A program made the position numbers and the translations under genes. 64,000 nt of DNA, from the NCBI RefSeq assembly GCF_017876495.1, contig NZ_JAGIOB010000001.1, forward strand, positions 124,001 to 188,000. Direction: 5' to 3'. Positions within the stretch are counted from its first letter, which is position 1, and each line of letters begins with the position of its first letter. The stretch is from Microlunatus capsulatus. Lineage in GTDB: Bacteria; Actinomycetota; Actinomycetes; Propionibacteriales; Propionibacteriaceae. Positions 1 to 8,189 of the stretch are shown here, piece by piece. Below the pieces are notes generated by a model. The model was not told the origin of the DNA, did not search any database, and worked only from the letters and a program-made list of their open reading frames with translations.

Positions 1-2
1 TC

Positions 3-449
3 TGCGCCCGCCGGCACGGGCTCGTCGCGAACCTCAGCCGGGCCCTGGCCTTCGGCGCCCTCAGCGGCGCCGAGCGCGACGTGCAGGACCGGGTGCTGGC
101 GGTGGAGCAGGCCGTCCTCGACGCGCTGGTGCCCGGCGCGACGCTCGGCGAGGTGCTGGACGTGGTCGGGCGCGGCTACGCCGACCACGGCTTCGGCGCC
201 GACCACTGGCGCGGGCACCACCAGGGGGGCGTCGCCGGCTACGCGGGCCGCGACCCCCGGGCCACCCCGGGCTCGGCCTTCCGCGTCGCCGCCGGCCAGG
301 CCTTCGCGTGGAACCCGTGGGTGCCCGGCGGCAAGATCGAGGACACCGTCCTCCTGACCGCCGCGGGGACCTCGGTGCTGACCCTCGACCCGCGCTGGCC
401 CACCGCCCGGGTCGGCGGCCGCGACCGGCCCGTCGCCCACGAGCGCTGA
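3..449 (+). CDS. M24-family metallopeptidase (Xaa-Pro aminopeptidase-like), C-terminal part
   Basis: This is the 3' end of a gene that starts before the window; the open frame runs in from base 3. About 148 residues of the pita-bread fold of M24 (creatinase/prolidase/methionine aminopeptidase) peptidases remain. Visible signatures are GHHQGG near the middle (histidine position of the family) and GGKIEDT near the end, where the glutamate would be a metal ligand. The earlier metal-binding aspartates lie upstream of the window. The protein ends in a non-conserved tail of about 25 residues. An aminopeptidase P-like or creatinase-like activity on a small peptide or amide is possible. It lies 66 bases before a hydroxyacid dehydrogenase gene on the same strand and could share its transcript. 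Confidence 0.75.
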   Translation, partial: CARRHGLVANLSRALAFGALSGAERDVQDRVLAVEQAVLDALVPGATLGEVLDVVGRGYADHGFGADHWRGHHQGGVAGYAGRDPRATPGSAFRVAAGQAFAWNPWVPGGKIEDTVLLTAAGTSVLTLDPRWPTARVGGRDRPVAHER

Positions 450-515
450 CCCGCGGCCCGTCACCCCACCGCTCACCCACCGCTGCGCGCCCGCAGCCGA
501 GAGGAACCCCATCCC

Positions 516-1406
516 ATGAGCACCATCGCCTTCATCGGGCTCGGCATCATGGGCGGCCCGATGGCCGCCCACCTCGTCCGCGCCGGCCACACCGTGCTGG
601 GCGTCAACCGCAGCCCCGCGGCCGTGCAGCGCCTCGTCGAGGCGGGCGGCCGGGACGGCGGCGGTCTCTCCGCGGCGGTCCGCGAGGCCGACGTCGTGGT
701 GACGATGGTCCCGGACTCCCCGGACGTCGAGTCGCTCGCGCTGGGCCCGGACGGGATCTACGCCCACGCCCGTCCCGGCACCCTGCACCTCGACATGTCC
801 ACGATCCGGCCCGACGTGGCCGTCGCGCTCGCCGCGGCGGGCGCCGAGGCCGGGGTCCGGGTGCTCGACGCCCCGGTCAGCGGCGGGCAGGCCGGGGCGC
901 AGGAGGCCACGCTCTCGATCATGGTCGGCGGCGACGCGGAGGCGTTCGAGGCCGCGCGGCCGCTGTTCGAGGTGGTGGGCCGCACCGTGGTGCACGTCGG
1001 CCCGGCCGGTGCGGGCCAGACGGTGAAGGCCGCCAACCAGCTGGTCGTCGGCGGCACCTACCAGCTGCTGGCCGAGGCGATCGTCTTCCTCCGCGCCCAC
1101 GGCGTCGACGACGAGGCCGCCCTGCGGGTGCTGGCCGGGGGACTGGCCGGCAGCACCGTGCTGGACCGCAAGGGCGCCAGCATGCTGGCCGGCACCTTCG
1201 AGCCCGGGTTCCGCGTCGACCTGCACCACAAGGACCTCGGCATCGTCACCGCCGCCGCCCGCGAGCAGGGCGTCGCCCTGCCCCTCGGCGCCCTGACCGC
1301 CCAGCTGATGGGCGCCCTCCGCGCCCAGGGCGACGGCGGCCTCGACCACTCGGCCCTGCTCCGCGGGGTCGAGCGGCTCTCCGGGCGCCCGGTCAGCGGG
1401 GACTGA
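516..1406 (+). CDS. NAD(P)-dependent beta-hydroxyacid dehydrogenase (3-hydroxyisobutyrate / tartronate semialdehyde reductase family)
   Basis: A 296-residue member of the beta-hydroxyacid dehydrogenase family. The N-terminus has the dinucleotide-binding GLGIMGGPMAAHL (residues about 8-20). The substrate loop DAPVSGGQAGA lies near residue 118, the catalytic-lysine segment GAGQTVKAANQ near residue 167, and a later HHKDLG motif near 240. The family oxidises 3-hydroxyisobutyrate or reduces tartronate semialdehyde; the sequence alone does not choose between them. Start: ATG preceded by AGAGGAA about 10 bases upstream. The length is normal for the family. It follows an M24 peptidase gene and is convergent with the arabinofuranosidase gene, with a hairpin-forming repeat between them. 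Confidence 0.85.
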   Translation: MSTIAFIGLGIMGGPMAAHLVRAGHTVLGVNRSPAAVQRLVEAGGRDGGGLSAAVREADVVVTMVPDSPDVESLALGPDGIYAHARPGTLHLDMSTIRPDVAVALAAAGAEAGVRVLDAPVSGGQAGAQEATLSIMVGGDAEAFEAARPLFEVVGRTVVHVGPAGAGQTVKAANQLVVGGTYQLLAEAIVFLRAHGVDDEAALRVLAGGLAGSTVLDRKGASMLAGTFEPGFRVDLHHKDLGIVTAAAREQGVALPLGALTAQLMGALRAQGDGGLDHSALLRGVERLSGRPVSGD

Positions 1407-1413
1407 GTCCGGC

Positions 1414-1484
1414 CCTTCGACAGGCTCAGGGAGCGGGGCCGCCCCGCGGCCTGACCCTGTCGAAGGCCCTCCGACGGCCTCAGG
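1414..1484. repeat. Inverted CCTTCGACAGGCTCAGG repeat pair between convergent genes
   Basis: A perfect copy of CCTTCGACAGGCTCAGG at 1414-1430 faces an inverted copy at 1450-1466 that differs at one base. A degenerate third copy follows at 1468-1484 and overlaps the stop codon of the leftward gene. The pair can form a 17-bp stem with a GC-rich loop. Its position between two convergent stop codons suggests a bidirectional terminator. The same unit recurs at about 30.7 and 32.7-32.8 kb. Confidence 0.8.
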
Positions 1485-3015
1485 CTGCGGTGACCGCGAT
1501 CTCGACGACGGCCCAGGAGAGGGCCGGGAGCCGGACGGCGAGGCCGCCGTCGACCACGCTGGCGCCGTCCCAGTCGACCAGGCCGACGGGCTGGGCCTCG
1601 GCGCTGTTGACGCTGAAGCGGTCCCCGCCCTCGGGCGCGGCCAGCACCCGGGCCGACAGCACCTCACCGGGCACCAGGCCGCGCAGCGCCACGTCGACCT
1701 CGGCGTCCTCGGCCAGGCTGCGGTTGGCCAGGAACAGGGCCAGCCGTCCGCTGCCGGCGTCCCAGGTGCCGCTGACGTCGACCAGGTCGGCCTCGCCGTA
1801 GCGCGCCGTGGTGGCGCGGTCGGAGGTGACGGCGAGCCGCAGGATCTCCCCGGCGGCGGCGGCGGCCATGGCCGCGAAGGGGAAGAAGACCGTCTGGCGC
1901 CAGGCGGGCCCGCCCTCCTGGGTGCGGATCATCCCCAGCAGGTTGACCAGCTGCGCCTGGTTGGCGATCTTCACCCGGTCGCCGTGCCGCAGCAGCGAGC
2001 TGAGCAGCGTGCCCACGACCACGCCCTCGGTGACGTCGAAGTCGCCCTCGCCGATCGGCGGGTGCTCGTCCCAGCCCCGGGTGATCTCGGCCTCGGGCAC
2101 CGCGGGCCGGGCCGGGTCGTGGCGGTAGGTGACGTTCCACTCGTCGAAGGAGAGGTACATCGTCTTGGTGTGCCGGTCGCGGGCGCGGACGAAGTCGGCG
2201 GTGGCGACGACGGCCTCGATGAAGCGGTCCATGTCGACGGCGCTGGCCAGGAAGCTCTCCGCGTCGCCGTCGCGGTCGCTGTAGTAGACGTGCAGCGAGA
2301 TGTAGTCGACCAGGTCGTAGGTGTGGGTCAGCACCGTCTCCTCCCACGCCCCGAAGGTGGGCATGGAGAGGTTGGAGCTGCCGCAGGCGACGAGCTCGAG
2401 GTCGTCGTCGACCATCCGCATGGCCCGGGCCGCCTCGGCGGCGAGCCGGCCGTACTCGTCGGCGGTCTTGAAGCCGATCTGCCAGGGGCCGTCCATCTCG
2501 TTGCCGAGGCACCACAGCTTGATGCCGAAGGGCTCCTCGGCGCCGTTGCGGCGGCGCCGGTCGGAGAGCTCGGTGCCGCCCGGGTGGTTGGCGTACTCGA
2601 GCAGCGCCCGCGCCTCGGAGACGCCCCGGGTGCCCAGGTTGACGGCCTCCATCACCTCGACGCCGGCCAGCCTGGCCCAGTCGACGAACTCGTGCAGGCC
2701 GAAGGTGTTGGGCTCGACGGTGTGCCAGGCGCCGTCCAGCCGCCGGGGCCGCTCCTCGACGGGGCCGACGCCGTCCTCCCAGTCGTAGCCCGAGACGAAG
2801 TTGCCGCCGGGGTAGCGCACCACGCTCACCCCGAGCTCGCGGGTCAGCTCCAGCACGTCGCGGCGGAGCCCCGCGGCGTCGGCCTCGGGGTGCCCGGGCT
2901 CGACGACGCCGGTGTAGACGCAGCGGCCCATGTGCTCCACGAAGGAGCCGAAGAGCCGGCGCGGCACGGGGCCGAGGGTGAAGTCGCGGTCGACGGTGAC
3001 ACGTGCCTGGACCAA
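1480..3015 (-). CDS. Alpha-L-arabinofuranosidase, glycoside hydrolase family 51
   Basis: A 511-residue GH51 enzyme that would release terminal L-arabinose from arabinan, arabinoxylan or arabinogalactan oligosaccharides. The (beta/alpha)8 barrel comes first, with the acid/base glutamate in WCLGNEMDGPW (about E173) and the nucleophile in SFDEWNVTYRH (about E292). The beta-sandwich at the C-terminus ends in LPALSWAVVEIAV. There is no signal peptide, so it is probably cytoplasmic and acts on imported oligosaccharides. Start: the upstream frame stays open, but a TTG codon has a strong Shine-Dalgarno (AGAAGGAGA) about 7 bases before it, and the protein homology begins there. It follows the beta-galactosidase gene by 74 bases on the same strand, so the two probably form an operon. 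Confidence 0.9.
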   Translation of the reverse strand: MVQARVTVDRDFTLGPVPRRLFGSFVEHMGRCVYTGVVEPGHPEADAAGLRRDVLELTRELGVSVVRYPGGNFVSGYDWEDGVGPVEERPRRLDGAWHTVEPNTFGLHEFVDWARLAGVEVMEAVNLGTRGVSEARALLEYANHPGGTELSDRRRRNGAEEPFGIKLWCLGNEMDGPWQIGFKTADEYGRLAAEAARAMRMVDDDLELVACGSSNLSMPTFGAWEETVLTHTYDLVDYISLHVYYSDRDGDAESFLASAVDMDRFIEAVVATADFVRARDRHTKTMYLSFDEWNVTYRHDPARPAVPEAEITRGWDEHPPIGEGDFDVTEGVVVGTLLSSLLRHGDRVKIANQAQLVNLLGMIRTQEGGPAWRQTVFFPFAAMAAAAAGEILRLAVTSDRATTARYGEADLVDVSGTWDAGSGRLALFLANRSLAEDAEVDVALRGLVPGEVLSARVLAAPEGGDRFSVNSAEAQPVGLVDWDGASVVDGGLAVRLPALSWAVVEIAVTAA

Positions 3016-3089
3016 CGCTGGTCTCCTTCTGCGGGGTGGGAGCACCGACGCTAGTGCGCCCCCGTCCGCGGCCCGGCGGCCGGTCCCGC

Positions 3090-4901
3090 TCAGGCCTCGT
3101 CGGGACCGAGGTCCGGCTCGGCGACGAAGCGGGCGCGGGCGTCGGCGGTGCCGTGCAGCTCCAGCACCACCAGCTCGTTCGCGCCCGCCCGGGTGACCGG
3201 GCCGGGCACGTACAGCGTCCGCTGCGGCCCCCGGCTCCAGTAGCGGCCCAGCGCGAACCCGTTGACGAAGGCGACGCCCTTGGTCCAGCCGTCCAGCCGC
3301 AGGTGCAGGTCGGCCGAGGTGGCGAGGTCGAAGGTGCCGCGGTGGAAGGCGGTGCCGGCCCGCGGCCCGCCCGGCGCGGGCCGGAGCGCCCCGCGGACCA
3401 CGTCGAGGTTCAGCGCGACCGGGCGCACCCGCCAGCCGCGGAGCTCCTCGGCGCCCAGGCGGACACCGCCGAGCAGGCCCTTGGGCTCCCCGATCCGCGG
3501 CCCGTAGTTCACCCGGCCCTGGTCCTCCAGCAGCACCCGCAGGGTGCCGCCCGCGGTGGGCGGCACGGCCAGCACCGCCGTCCTGGTCTCGCGGTCGACG
3601 GTGCCCAGCACCAGCCCGTCGAGGGTGACGACGGCCCGGTCCCGGACGTCGGGCAGCACGAGGGCGTCGCCGGCCGGCCGGGCGGGCAGCGTCGTCGTGT
3701 ACTCGGTGAACCCCGCGTGCTGGCCGACGGCCTCGACCGGCGGCGGCGCGTCGAAGCAGAGCACCGGCCCCAGCCGGTCGACCACCGCGTCGAGGGCGAC
3801 CTGCTCGTCGAGCTCCACCGCCAGCTCCGGGGCGGGTGCCCGCCGCGGCGGCTCCTCGTCGGGCACCCGGCCGTGCCGGGCCAGGACGGCGCGGAAGGCG
3901 TGGTACTTCGCCGTCGGCCAGCCGTCCTCCGACAGCGGGGCGTCGTAGTCGTAGGAGGTCGTGGTCGGGGCGTAGATGCCCTTGTCGTTGGCCCCGCTGG
4001 TGAAGCCGAAGTTCGTGCCGCCGCAGAACATGTAGAGGTTGACCGAGGCGCCGGCGCTCAGCAGGGCGTCGAGCTCGGCCGCCTGGGCGGCGGCGTCGGT
4101 GCGGTGGTGGTGGGTGCCCCAGTGGTCGAACCAGCCGTTCCAGAACTCCGCGCACATCAGCGGGCCGGTGGGCTGCGCCGCCCGCAGCACCGCCAGCCGC
4201 TCGGCCGTCCGGGAGCCGAAGGTGGCCGTCCGCAGCACCCCGGGCAGCCCGCCGTCGGCGAGCATCGTCGCGTCGGCCTGGTCGCAGGTGAACAGCGGGA
4301 CCGTGATGCCGCCCGCGCGAACCATGGCGGCGAGCGCGGCCAGGTAGGCCTGGTCGGACCCGTAGGCGCCGTACTCGTTCTCGACCTGCACCAGCACCAC
4401 GGGCCCGCCGCGGTCCACCTGGGCCGCGGCCAGCACCGGGAGCAGCCGGTCGAAGAAGCCCTGCACCGCGGCCAGGAACCGCGGCTCGTGCCGGCGGACT
4501 CCCAGCTCCGGGTCGGTGAACAGCCAGGCGGGCAGCCCGCCGTTGTCCCACTCGGCGCACACGAAGGGGCCCGGCCGGACCACGGCGTGCATCCCCTCGG
4601 CGGCGACGAGGTCGAGGAAGCGGGCCAGGTCGAGATCGCCGTCGAACCGGGGCCCGACGTCGGGGGAGGGCTGGTGCGCGTTCCACGGCACGTAGGTCTC
4701 GACGGTGTTGAGACCCATCAGGCGGGCCTTGCGGATCCGGTCGGCCCACTGGTCGGGGTGCACCCGGAAGTAGTGGATCGCGCCCGAGAGCACCTGGTGC
4801 GGACGGCCGTCCAGCAGGAAGTGCTCCTCGCCGACGACGAAGCGGGACGGGGCGCCGGAGGCGTCGGCGACCACCGGTGCGGGGGACGTCAGCGAGGACA
4901 T
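3090..4901 (-). CDS. Beta-galactosidase, glycoside hydrolase family 35
   Basis: A 603-residue GH35 enzyme. The N-terminal barrel has the family hallmarks GAIHYFRVHPDQW (about 40-52), FVCAEWDNGGLP (113-124), the acid/base glutamate in VENEYGAYG (E176) and the nucleophile in MCAEFWNGWFDHWG (E252). GGTNFGFTSG follows, and beta-domains fill the C-terminus. No signal peptide is seen, so cleavage of galactosides is expected inside the cell. The ATG start has an AGGAG about 6 bases upstream. It is transcribed divergently from the sugar ABC importer, and the shared 126-base intergenic region contains an inverted repeat. With the GH51 gene it suggests use of arabinogalactan-type or other galactosyl/arabinosyl oligosaccharides. 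Confidence 0.92.
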   Translation of the reverse strand: MSSLTSPAPVVADASGAPSRFVVGEEHFLLDGRPHQVLSGAIHYFRVHPDQWADRIRKARLMGLNTVETYVPWNAHQPSPDVGPRFDGDLDLARFLDLVAAEGMHAVVRPGPFVCAEWDNGGLPAWLFTDPELGVRRHEPRFLAAVQGFFDRLLPVLAAAQVDRGGPVVLVQVENEYGAYGSDQAYLAALAAMVRAGGITVPLFTCDQADATMLADGGLPGVLRTATFGSRTAERLAVLRAAQPTGPLMCAEFWNGWFDHWGTHHHRTDAAAQAAELDALLSAGASVNLYMFCGGTNFGFTSGANDKGIYAPTTTSYDYDAPLSEDGWPTAKYHAFRAVLARHGRVPDEEPPRRAPAPELAVELDEQVALDAVVDRLGPVLCFDAPPPVEAVGQHAGFTEYTTTLPARPAGDALVLPDVRDRAVVTLDGLVLGTVDRETRTAVLAVPPTAGGTLRVLLEDQGRVNYGPRIGEPKGLLGGVRLGAEELRGWRVRPVALNLDVVRGALRPAPGGPRAGTAFHRGTFDLATSADLHLRLDGWTKGVAFVNGFALGRYWSRGPQRTLYVPGPVTRAGANELVVLELHGTADARARFVAEPDLGPDEA

Positions 4902-4925
4902 GGGGGCTCCTGTCGGGTGGGGCTC

Positions 4926-4954
4926 TTGACAGTACGAGAGCAGAGCCCTAATTT
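4926..4954 (+). promoter_or_regulatory. Sigma-70-type promoter for the sugar ABC importer
   Basis: TTGACA (4926-4931) is followed after 17 bases by TAATTT (4949-4954). The -10 box lies inside the left arm of an 11-bp inverted repeat, so a repressor bound there would block this promoter. Confidence 0.7.
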
Positions 4955-4989
4955 CAGCAGCGCTTATTCTTTGCCGTCAAATAAGGGCT
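4944..4989. promoter_or_regulatory. Inverted repeat, probable operator between divergent sugar genes
   Basis: AGCCCTAATTT (4944-4954) and AAATAAGGGCT (4979-4989) are reverse complements except at one base, with a 24-base AT-rich spacer in an otherwise very GC-rich region. The spacer contains the small palindrome AGCGCT. A TTGACG on the minus strand (4980-4975) may be the -35 box of the beta-galactosidase promoter. The likely ligand-responsive repressor is the ROK protein encoded at the end of the rightward operon; this link is inferred. Confidence 0.6.
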
Positions 4990-5027
4990 GGACGAAGCAG
5001 CCGGCCCTCTACAGCTCGGAGACGACG

Positions 5028-6305
5028 ATGTCCTCACCCCTCTCCCGCCGCGCCCTCCTCGGCGGTGGCCTGGCCACCGCGGCCGCCTTCGGCCTCGGCG
5101 CCTGCGGCTCCAACAGCGGAGCCGGCTCGACCGGCGGCGGCGCCAGCGGCGCGAAGCCGGCGCTCCAGCAGTGGTACCACCAGTACGGCGAGCAGGGCAC
5201 GCAGCAGGCGGCCAAGAAGTACGCCGCCGCGTACCCCGACGCCACCGTCTCGATCCAGTGGATCCCGGGCGACTACGACTCCAAGCTCACCAGCGGCCTG
5301 TCGTCGGGCTCGGGCCCGGACGCCTTCGAGTACCACCTGAGCCGCTCGCTGGTCAGCTCGAAGCAGATCGTCCCGCTCGACGACCTCGTCGCCGACGTCA
5401 AGGACGACTACAACGCCTCCGACCTCGAGGCCAACTCGGTCGACGGCCAGCTGTACTCGATCCCCATGATCATCGACCCGCAGATGATCTACTACCGCAA
5501 GAGCCTGCTGGCGGAGAAGGGCATCCAGCCGCCCACCACCCTCGACGAGCTGATCATGGCCGCGAAGGAGCTGACGACGCCCGACGTCAAAGGCTTCTTC
5601 GCCGGCAACGGCGCGAACACCACCGGCGGCGCCCTCTTCCCGGGCATCGTCTACGCCACCGGCGGACGGCTGCTGGACGCCGAGAACAAGATCGGCTTCG
5701 ACGTCGCCCAGGTGGCCGAGGCCGTGAGCAAGCTGCGCACGCTGGCCTCGGACAAGAGCCTGCTGCTCGGCGCGCCCACCGACTGGTGGGACCCCTCGGC
5801 CATCAACCAGGGGCTGTGCGCCATGCAGTGGCAGGGGATGTGGGCCGTGCCCGGCATGTCGGCCGAGCTGGGCGAGGACGACCTGGGCGTGTTCGCGCTG
5901 CCAGCCGCGGTCAGCGGGGGCCAGGCCGCCGTCGTCTCCGGCGGCTGGTCGGCCATGGTCAGCGCCAAGGCGAAGGACGTCGAGGCGGCCAAGGCCTTCA
6001 CGAAGTGGCTGTGGGTGGACAACCTGGAGGACCAGGAGGACTGGTGCCTCAACTACGGCTTCCACATCCCGCCGCGGATCAGCCTGGCCGCCAAGGCGGA
6101 GAAGCTGCAGGCCGGTGTCGCCGCCGAGAGCGTCAAGCTGAACGCCGACCACGGCGTCCAGGGCAACCCCAACTGGACGCCCTCGATGAACACCGCGATG
6201 ACCGACGCGATCACCCGCATCGTCGGCAAGGGCGCGGACGCGCAGTCCGAGCTCGAGGGCGCGGTCAAGAAGATCAACGCCGAGCTCGACAAGACGTTCG
6301 GCTGA
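5028..6305 (+). CDS. Extracellular sugar-binding lipoprotein of a CUT1-type ABC importer
   Basis: A 425-residue family 1 solute-binding protein. The N-terminus SRRALLGGGLATAAAF followed by LGAC is a twin-arginine-like lipoprotein signal with the lipid-attachment cysteine near residue 26. The mature part begins with a Gly/Ser linker and has the usual SBP landmarks, such as YSIPMIIDPQMIYYRKSLL (substrate-cleft hinge) and NAAMT-like terminal helices. The ATG start has GGAG about 7 bases upstream and sits just after the divergent operator. It overlaps the first permease gene by one base. The substrate is probably the oligosaccharide cleaved by the neighbouring GH35 and GH51 enzymes, which is inference from context. 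Confidence 0.9.
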   Translation: MSSPLSRRALLGGGLATAAAFGLGACGSNSGAGSTGGGASGAKPALQQWYHQYGEQGTQQAAKKYAAAYPDATVSIQWIPGDYDSKLTSGLSSGSGPDAFEYHLSRSLVSSKQIVPLDDLVADVKDDYNASDLEANSVDGQLYSIPMIIDPQMIYYRKSLLAEKGIQPPTTLDELIMAAKELTTPDVKGFFAGNGANTTGGALFPGIVYATGGRLLDAENKIGFDVAQVAEAVSKLRTLASDKSLLLGAPTDWWDPSAINQGLCAMQWQGMWAVPGMSAELGEDDLGVFALPAAVSGGQAAVVSGGWSAMVSAKAKDVEAAKAFTKWLWVDNLEDQEDWCLNYGFHIPPRISLAAKAEKLQAGVAAESVKLNADHGVQGNPNWTPSMNTAMTDAITRIVGKGADAQSELEGAVKKINAELDKTFG

Positions 6306-7273
6306 TGGCCACGACGGTGGCGCCGACTCCCACGGGAGCCGGCGCGGCCGCCGACCGGGAGCCCGTCACCGCCACCCGGCGGGGTCGGCCCATCCGCGGC
6401 CAGCGCGCGGCCTTCTGGCTGTTCGTCACCCCGTTCCTCGTCGGGCTGGTGGCGTTCGTCTACTTCCCGATCCTCTGGAGCGCGGTGCTCAGCTTCTTCG
6501 ACGCGCAGGGCACCGTGCTCCCCACCCGGTTCGTCGGCATCGACAACTACGTGACGATGCTGTCGGACCAGGCCTTCACGTCCTCGCTGCTGACCTTCAC
6601 CGTCTTCGCGGTGCTGATCGTGCCCACCACCTTCGCCGCCTCGCTGGCGCTGGCGGTGCTGGTCAACCGGGTGACAGTGGCCAAGGCCTTCTTCCGCTCG
6701 GTCTTCTTCCTGCCGACGGCCTGCTCCTACGTGGTGGCGTCGCTGGTCTGGAAGCTGTCGATCTTCAACGGCGTGCGCTTCGGGCTGGCGAACCAGATCC
6801 TCAAGGCGTTCGGGCAGGAGCCGGTCGCCTGGCTCTCGACGATCGACCCGCCCTGGTACTGGCTGGTGATCGTCTCGGTCCGGCTGTGGCTGCAGTGCGG
6901 CTTCTACATGATCTTGTTCCTCGCCGCCCTGCAGAACATCAACCCCGAGCTCTACGAGGCGGCCTACGTCGACGGCACCAAGCCGGGCTGGAAGATCTTC
7001 CGGCACATCACCCTGCCGCTGCTCAAGCCCACCTCGATCTCGGTGCTGCTGCTCTGCCTGATCGCCGCCTACCAGGGCTTCGACGAGTTCTACAACCTCG
7101 TCGGCAACGTGGAGTACGCCCGGCCACCGCTGGTCTACCTCTACTACCTCGCCCTCGGCACCCAGCAGAACTTCGGGCTGGGCAGCGCGGGCGCCCTCAT
7201 CCTGGCGGCCATGATCGCCGTCATCACCGTGCTCCAGGGCAAGATCCTGGGCTTCGGCCGACCGGAGGACTGA
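6305..7273 (+). CDS. Sugar ABC transporter permease, first subunit (MalF/LacF type)
   Basis: A 322-residue membrane protein with a short polar N-terminal tail and about six transmembrane helices. The cytoplasmic loop that docks to the ATPase is visible as EAAYVDGTKPGWKIFRHITLP near residue 220, the EAA motif. The start ATG shares its A with the TGA stop of the binding-protein gene, so the two are translationally coupled. No ATP-binding gene is present in this operon. In actinobacteria CUT1 importers often share a single distant MsiK/UgpC-type ATPase, which would explain the gap. Confidence 0.92.
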   Translation: MATTVAPTPTGAGAAADREPVTATRRGRPIRGQRAAFWLFVTPFLVGLVAFVYFPILWSAVLSFFDAQGTVLPTRFVGIDNYVTMLSDQAFTSSLLTFTVFAVLIVPTTFAASLALAVLVNRVTVAKAFFRSVFFLPTACSYVVASLVWKLSIFNGVRFGLANQILKAFGQEPVAWLSTIDPPWYWLVIVSVRLWLQCGFYMILFLAALQNINPELYEAAYVDGTKPGWKIFRHITLPLLKPTSISVLLLCLIAAYQGFDEFYNLVGNVEYARPPLVYLYYLALGTQQNFGLGSAGALILAAMIAVITVLQGKILGFGRPED

Positions 7274-7274
7274 C

Positions 7275-8189
7275 ATGGCCACGCCGACGCTCACGGGACC
7301 GGCCCGCCGGCCCGCACCCCTGGACCGCAGCACGCCCACCGTCGTGGGGCACCGCACGACCCTCGGCGGCCGGGTGGCCGACGTCGCCGGGTGGGTGGTG
7401 CTCATCCTGGTGACGGTGGCGTTCCTGCTGCCGTTCTACCTGCTCATCCGCAACGGGCTCGCCACCACCCGGGAGGTCACCTCACCCGCCTGGACCGTCT
7501 TCCCGAAGGACCTGCAGTGGTCCAACGTGACGGCGCTGTTCACCGACTCCGACATCCCGATGCTGTCGTCGCTGAAGAACTCGGCGGTCGTCGCCGTGCT
7601 CACCACGCTCGGCACGCTGCTGGTCTGCTCGCTGGCGGCCTACGCGCTGGCCCGGATCCCCAACCGGTTCTCCAACGCCATCTTCTACGCGGTGCTGGCC
7701 ACCCTGATGATCCCGGCGGCGGTGACCTTCGTGCCCAGCTTCGTCATCGTGTCCTGGCTGGGCTGGGTCTCGGACTACCGCGGCCTCATCATCCCGGGGC
7801 TGTTCAGCGGGTTCACCGTGTTCCTCTTCCGGCAGTACTTCCTCGCCTTCCCCAAGGAGCTGGAGGAGGCGGCCCGCGTCGACGGGCTCGGCCACTGGCG
7901 GACGTTCTGGCGGATCGTCGTGCCCAACTCGGGCAACTTCATCGCCGCGATCGCCGTCATCACCTTCATCGCCAGCTGGAACGCGTTCCTCTGGCCGCTC
8001 GTGGTGGCCCAGGACCAGGAGTCGTGGACGGTGCAGGTGACGCTGTCCACCTTCGTCACCGCGCAGACCATCAACATCCCCCAGCTCTTCGTCGCGGCGA
8101 CCGTCTCGATCCTCCCGCTGGTCTTCGTGTTCGTGTTCCTGCAACGATTCCTCGTGCAGGGGGTGGCGCAGACCGGACTGAAGGGATGA
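7275..8189 (+). CDS. Sugar ABC transporter permease, second subunit (MalG/LacG type)
   Basis: A 304-residue protein with about six transmembrane segments. It carries the EAA loop motif EEAARVDGLGHWRTFWRIVVP near residue 200. It pairs with the preceding permease to form the membrane channel of the importer. The ATG begins one base after the stop of the first permease. Its own stop overlaps the start of the ROK gene in an ATGA arrangement, so all four genes appear to be co-translated. Confidence 0.92.
   Translation: MATPTLTGPARRPAPLDRSTPTVVGHRTTLGGRVADVAGWVVLILVTVAFLLPFYLLIRNGLATTREVTSPAWTVFPKDLQWSNVTALFTDSDIPMLSSLKNSAVVAVLTTLGTLLVCSLAAYALARIPNRFSNAIFYAVLATLMIPAAVTFVPSFVIVSWLGWVSDYRGLIIPGLFSGFTVFLFRQYFLAFPKELEEAARVDGLGHWRTFWRIVVPNSGNFIAAIAVITFIASWNAFLWPLVVAQDQESWTVQVTLSTFVTAQTINIPQLFVAATVSILPLVFVFVFLQRFLVQGVAQTGLKG

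Noticed and set aside
3016-4749. Single fused GH51/GH35 protein suggested by one long open frame
   Set aside because: The part before 3016 in that frame is the shadow of the GH35 gene. GH35 is encoded in a different frame, and a TTG start with a clear Shine-Dalgarno begins the GH51 gene.
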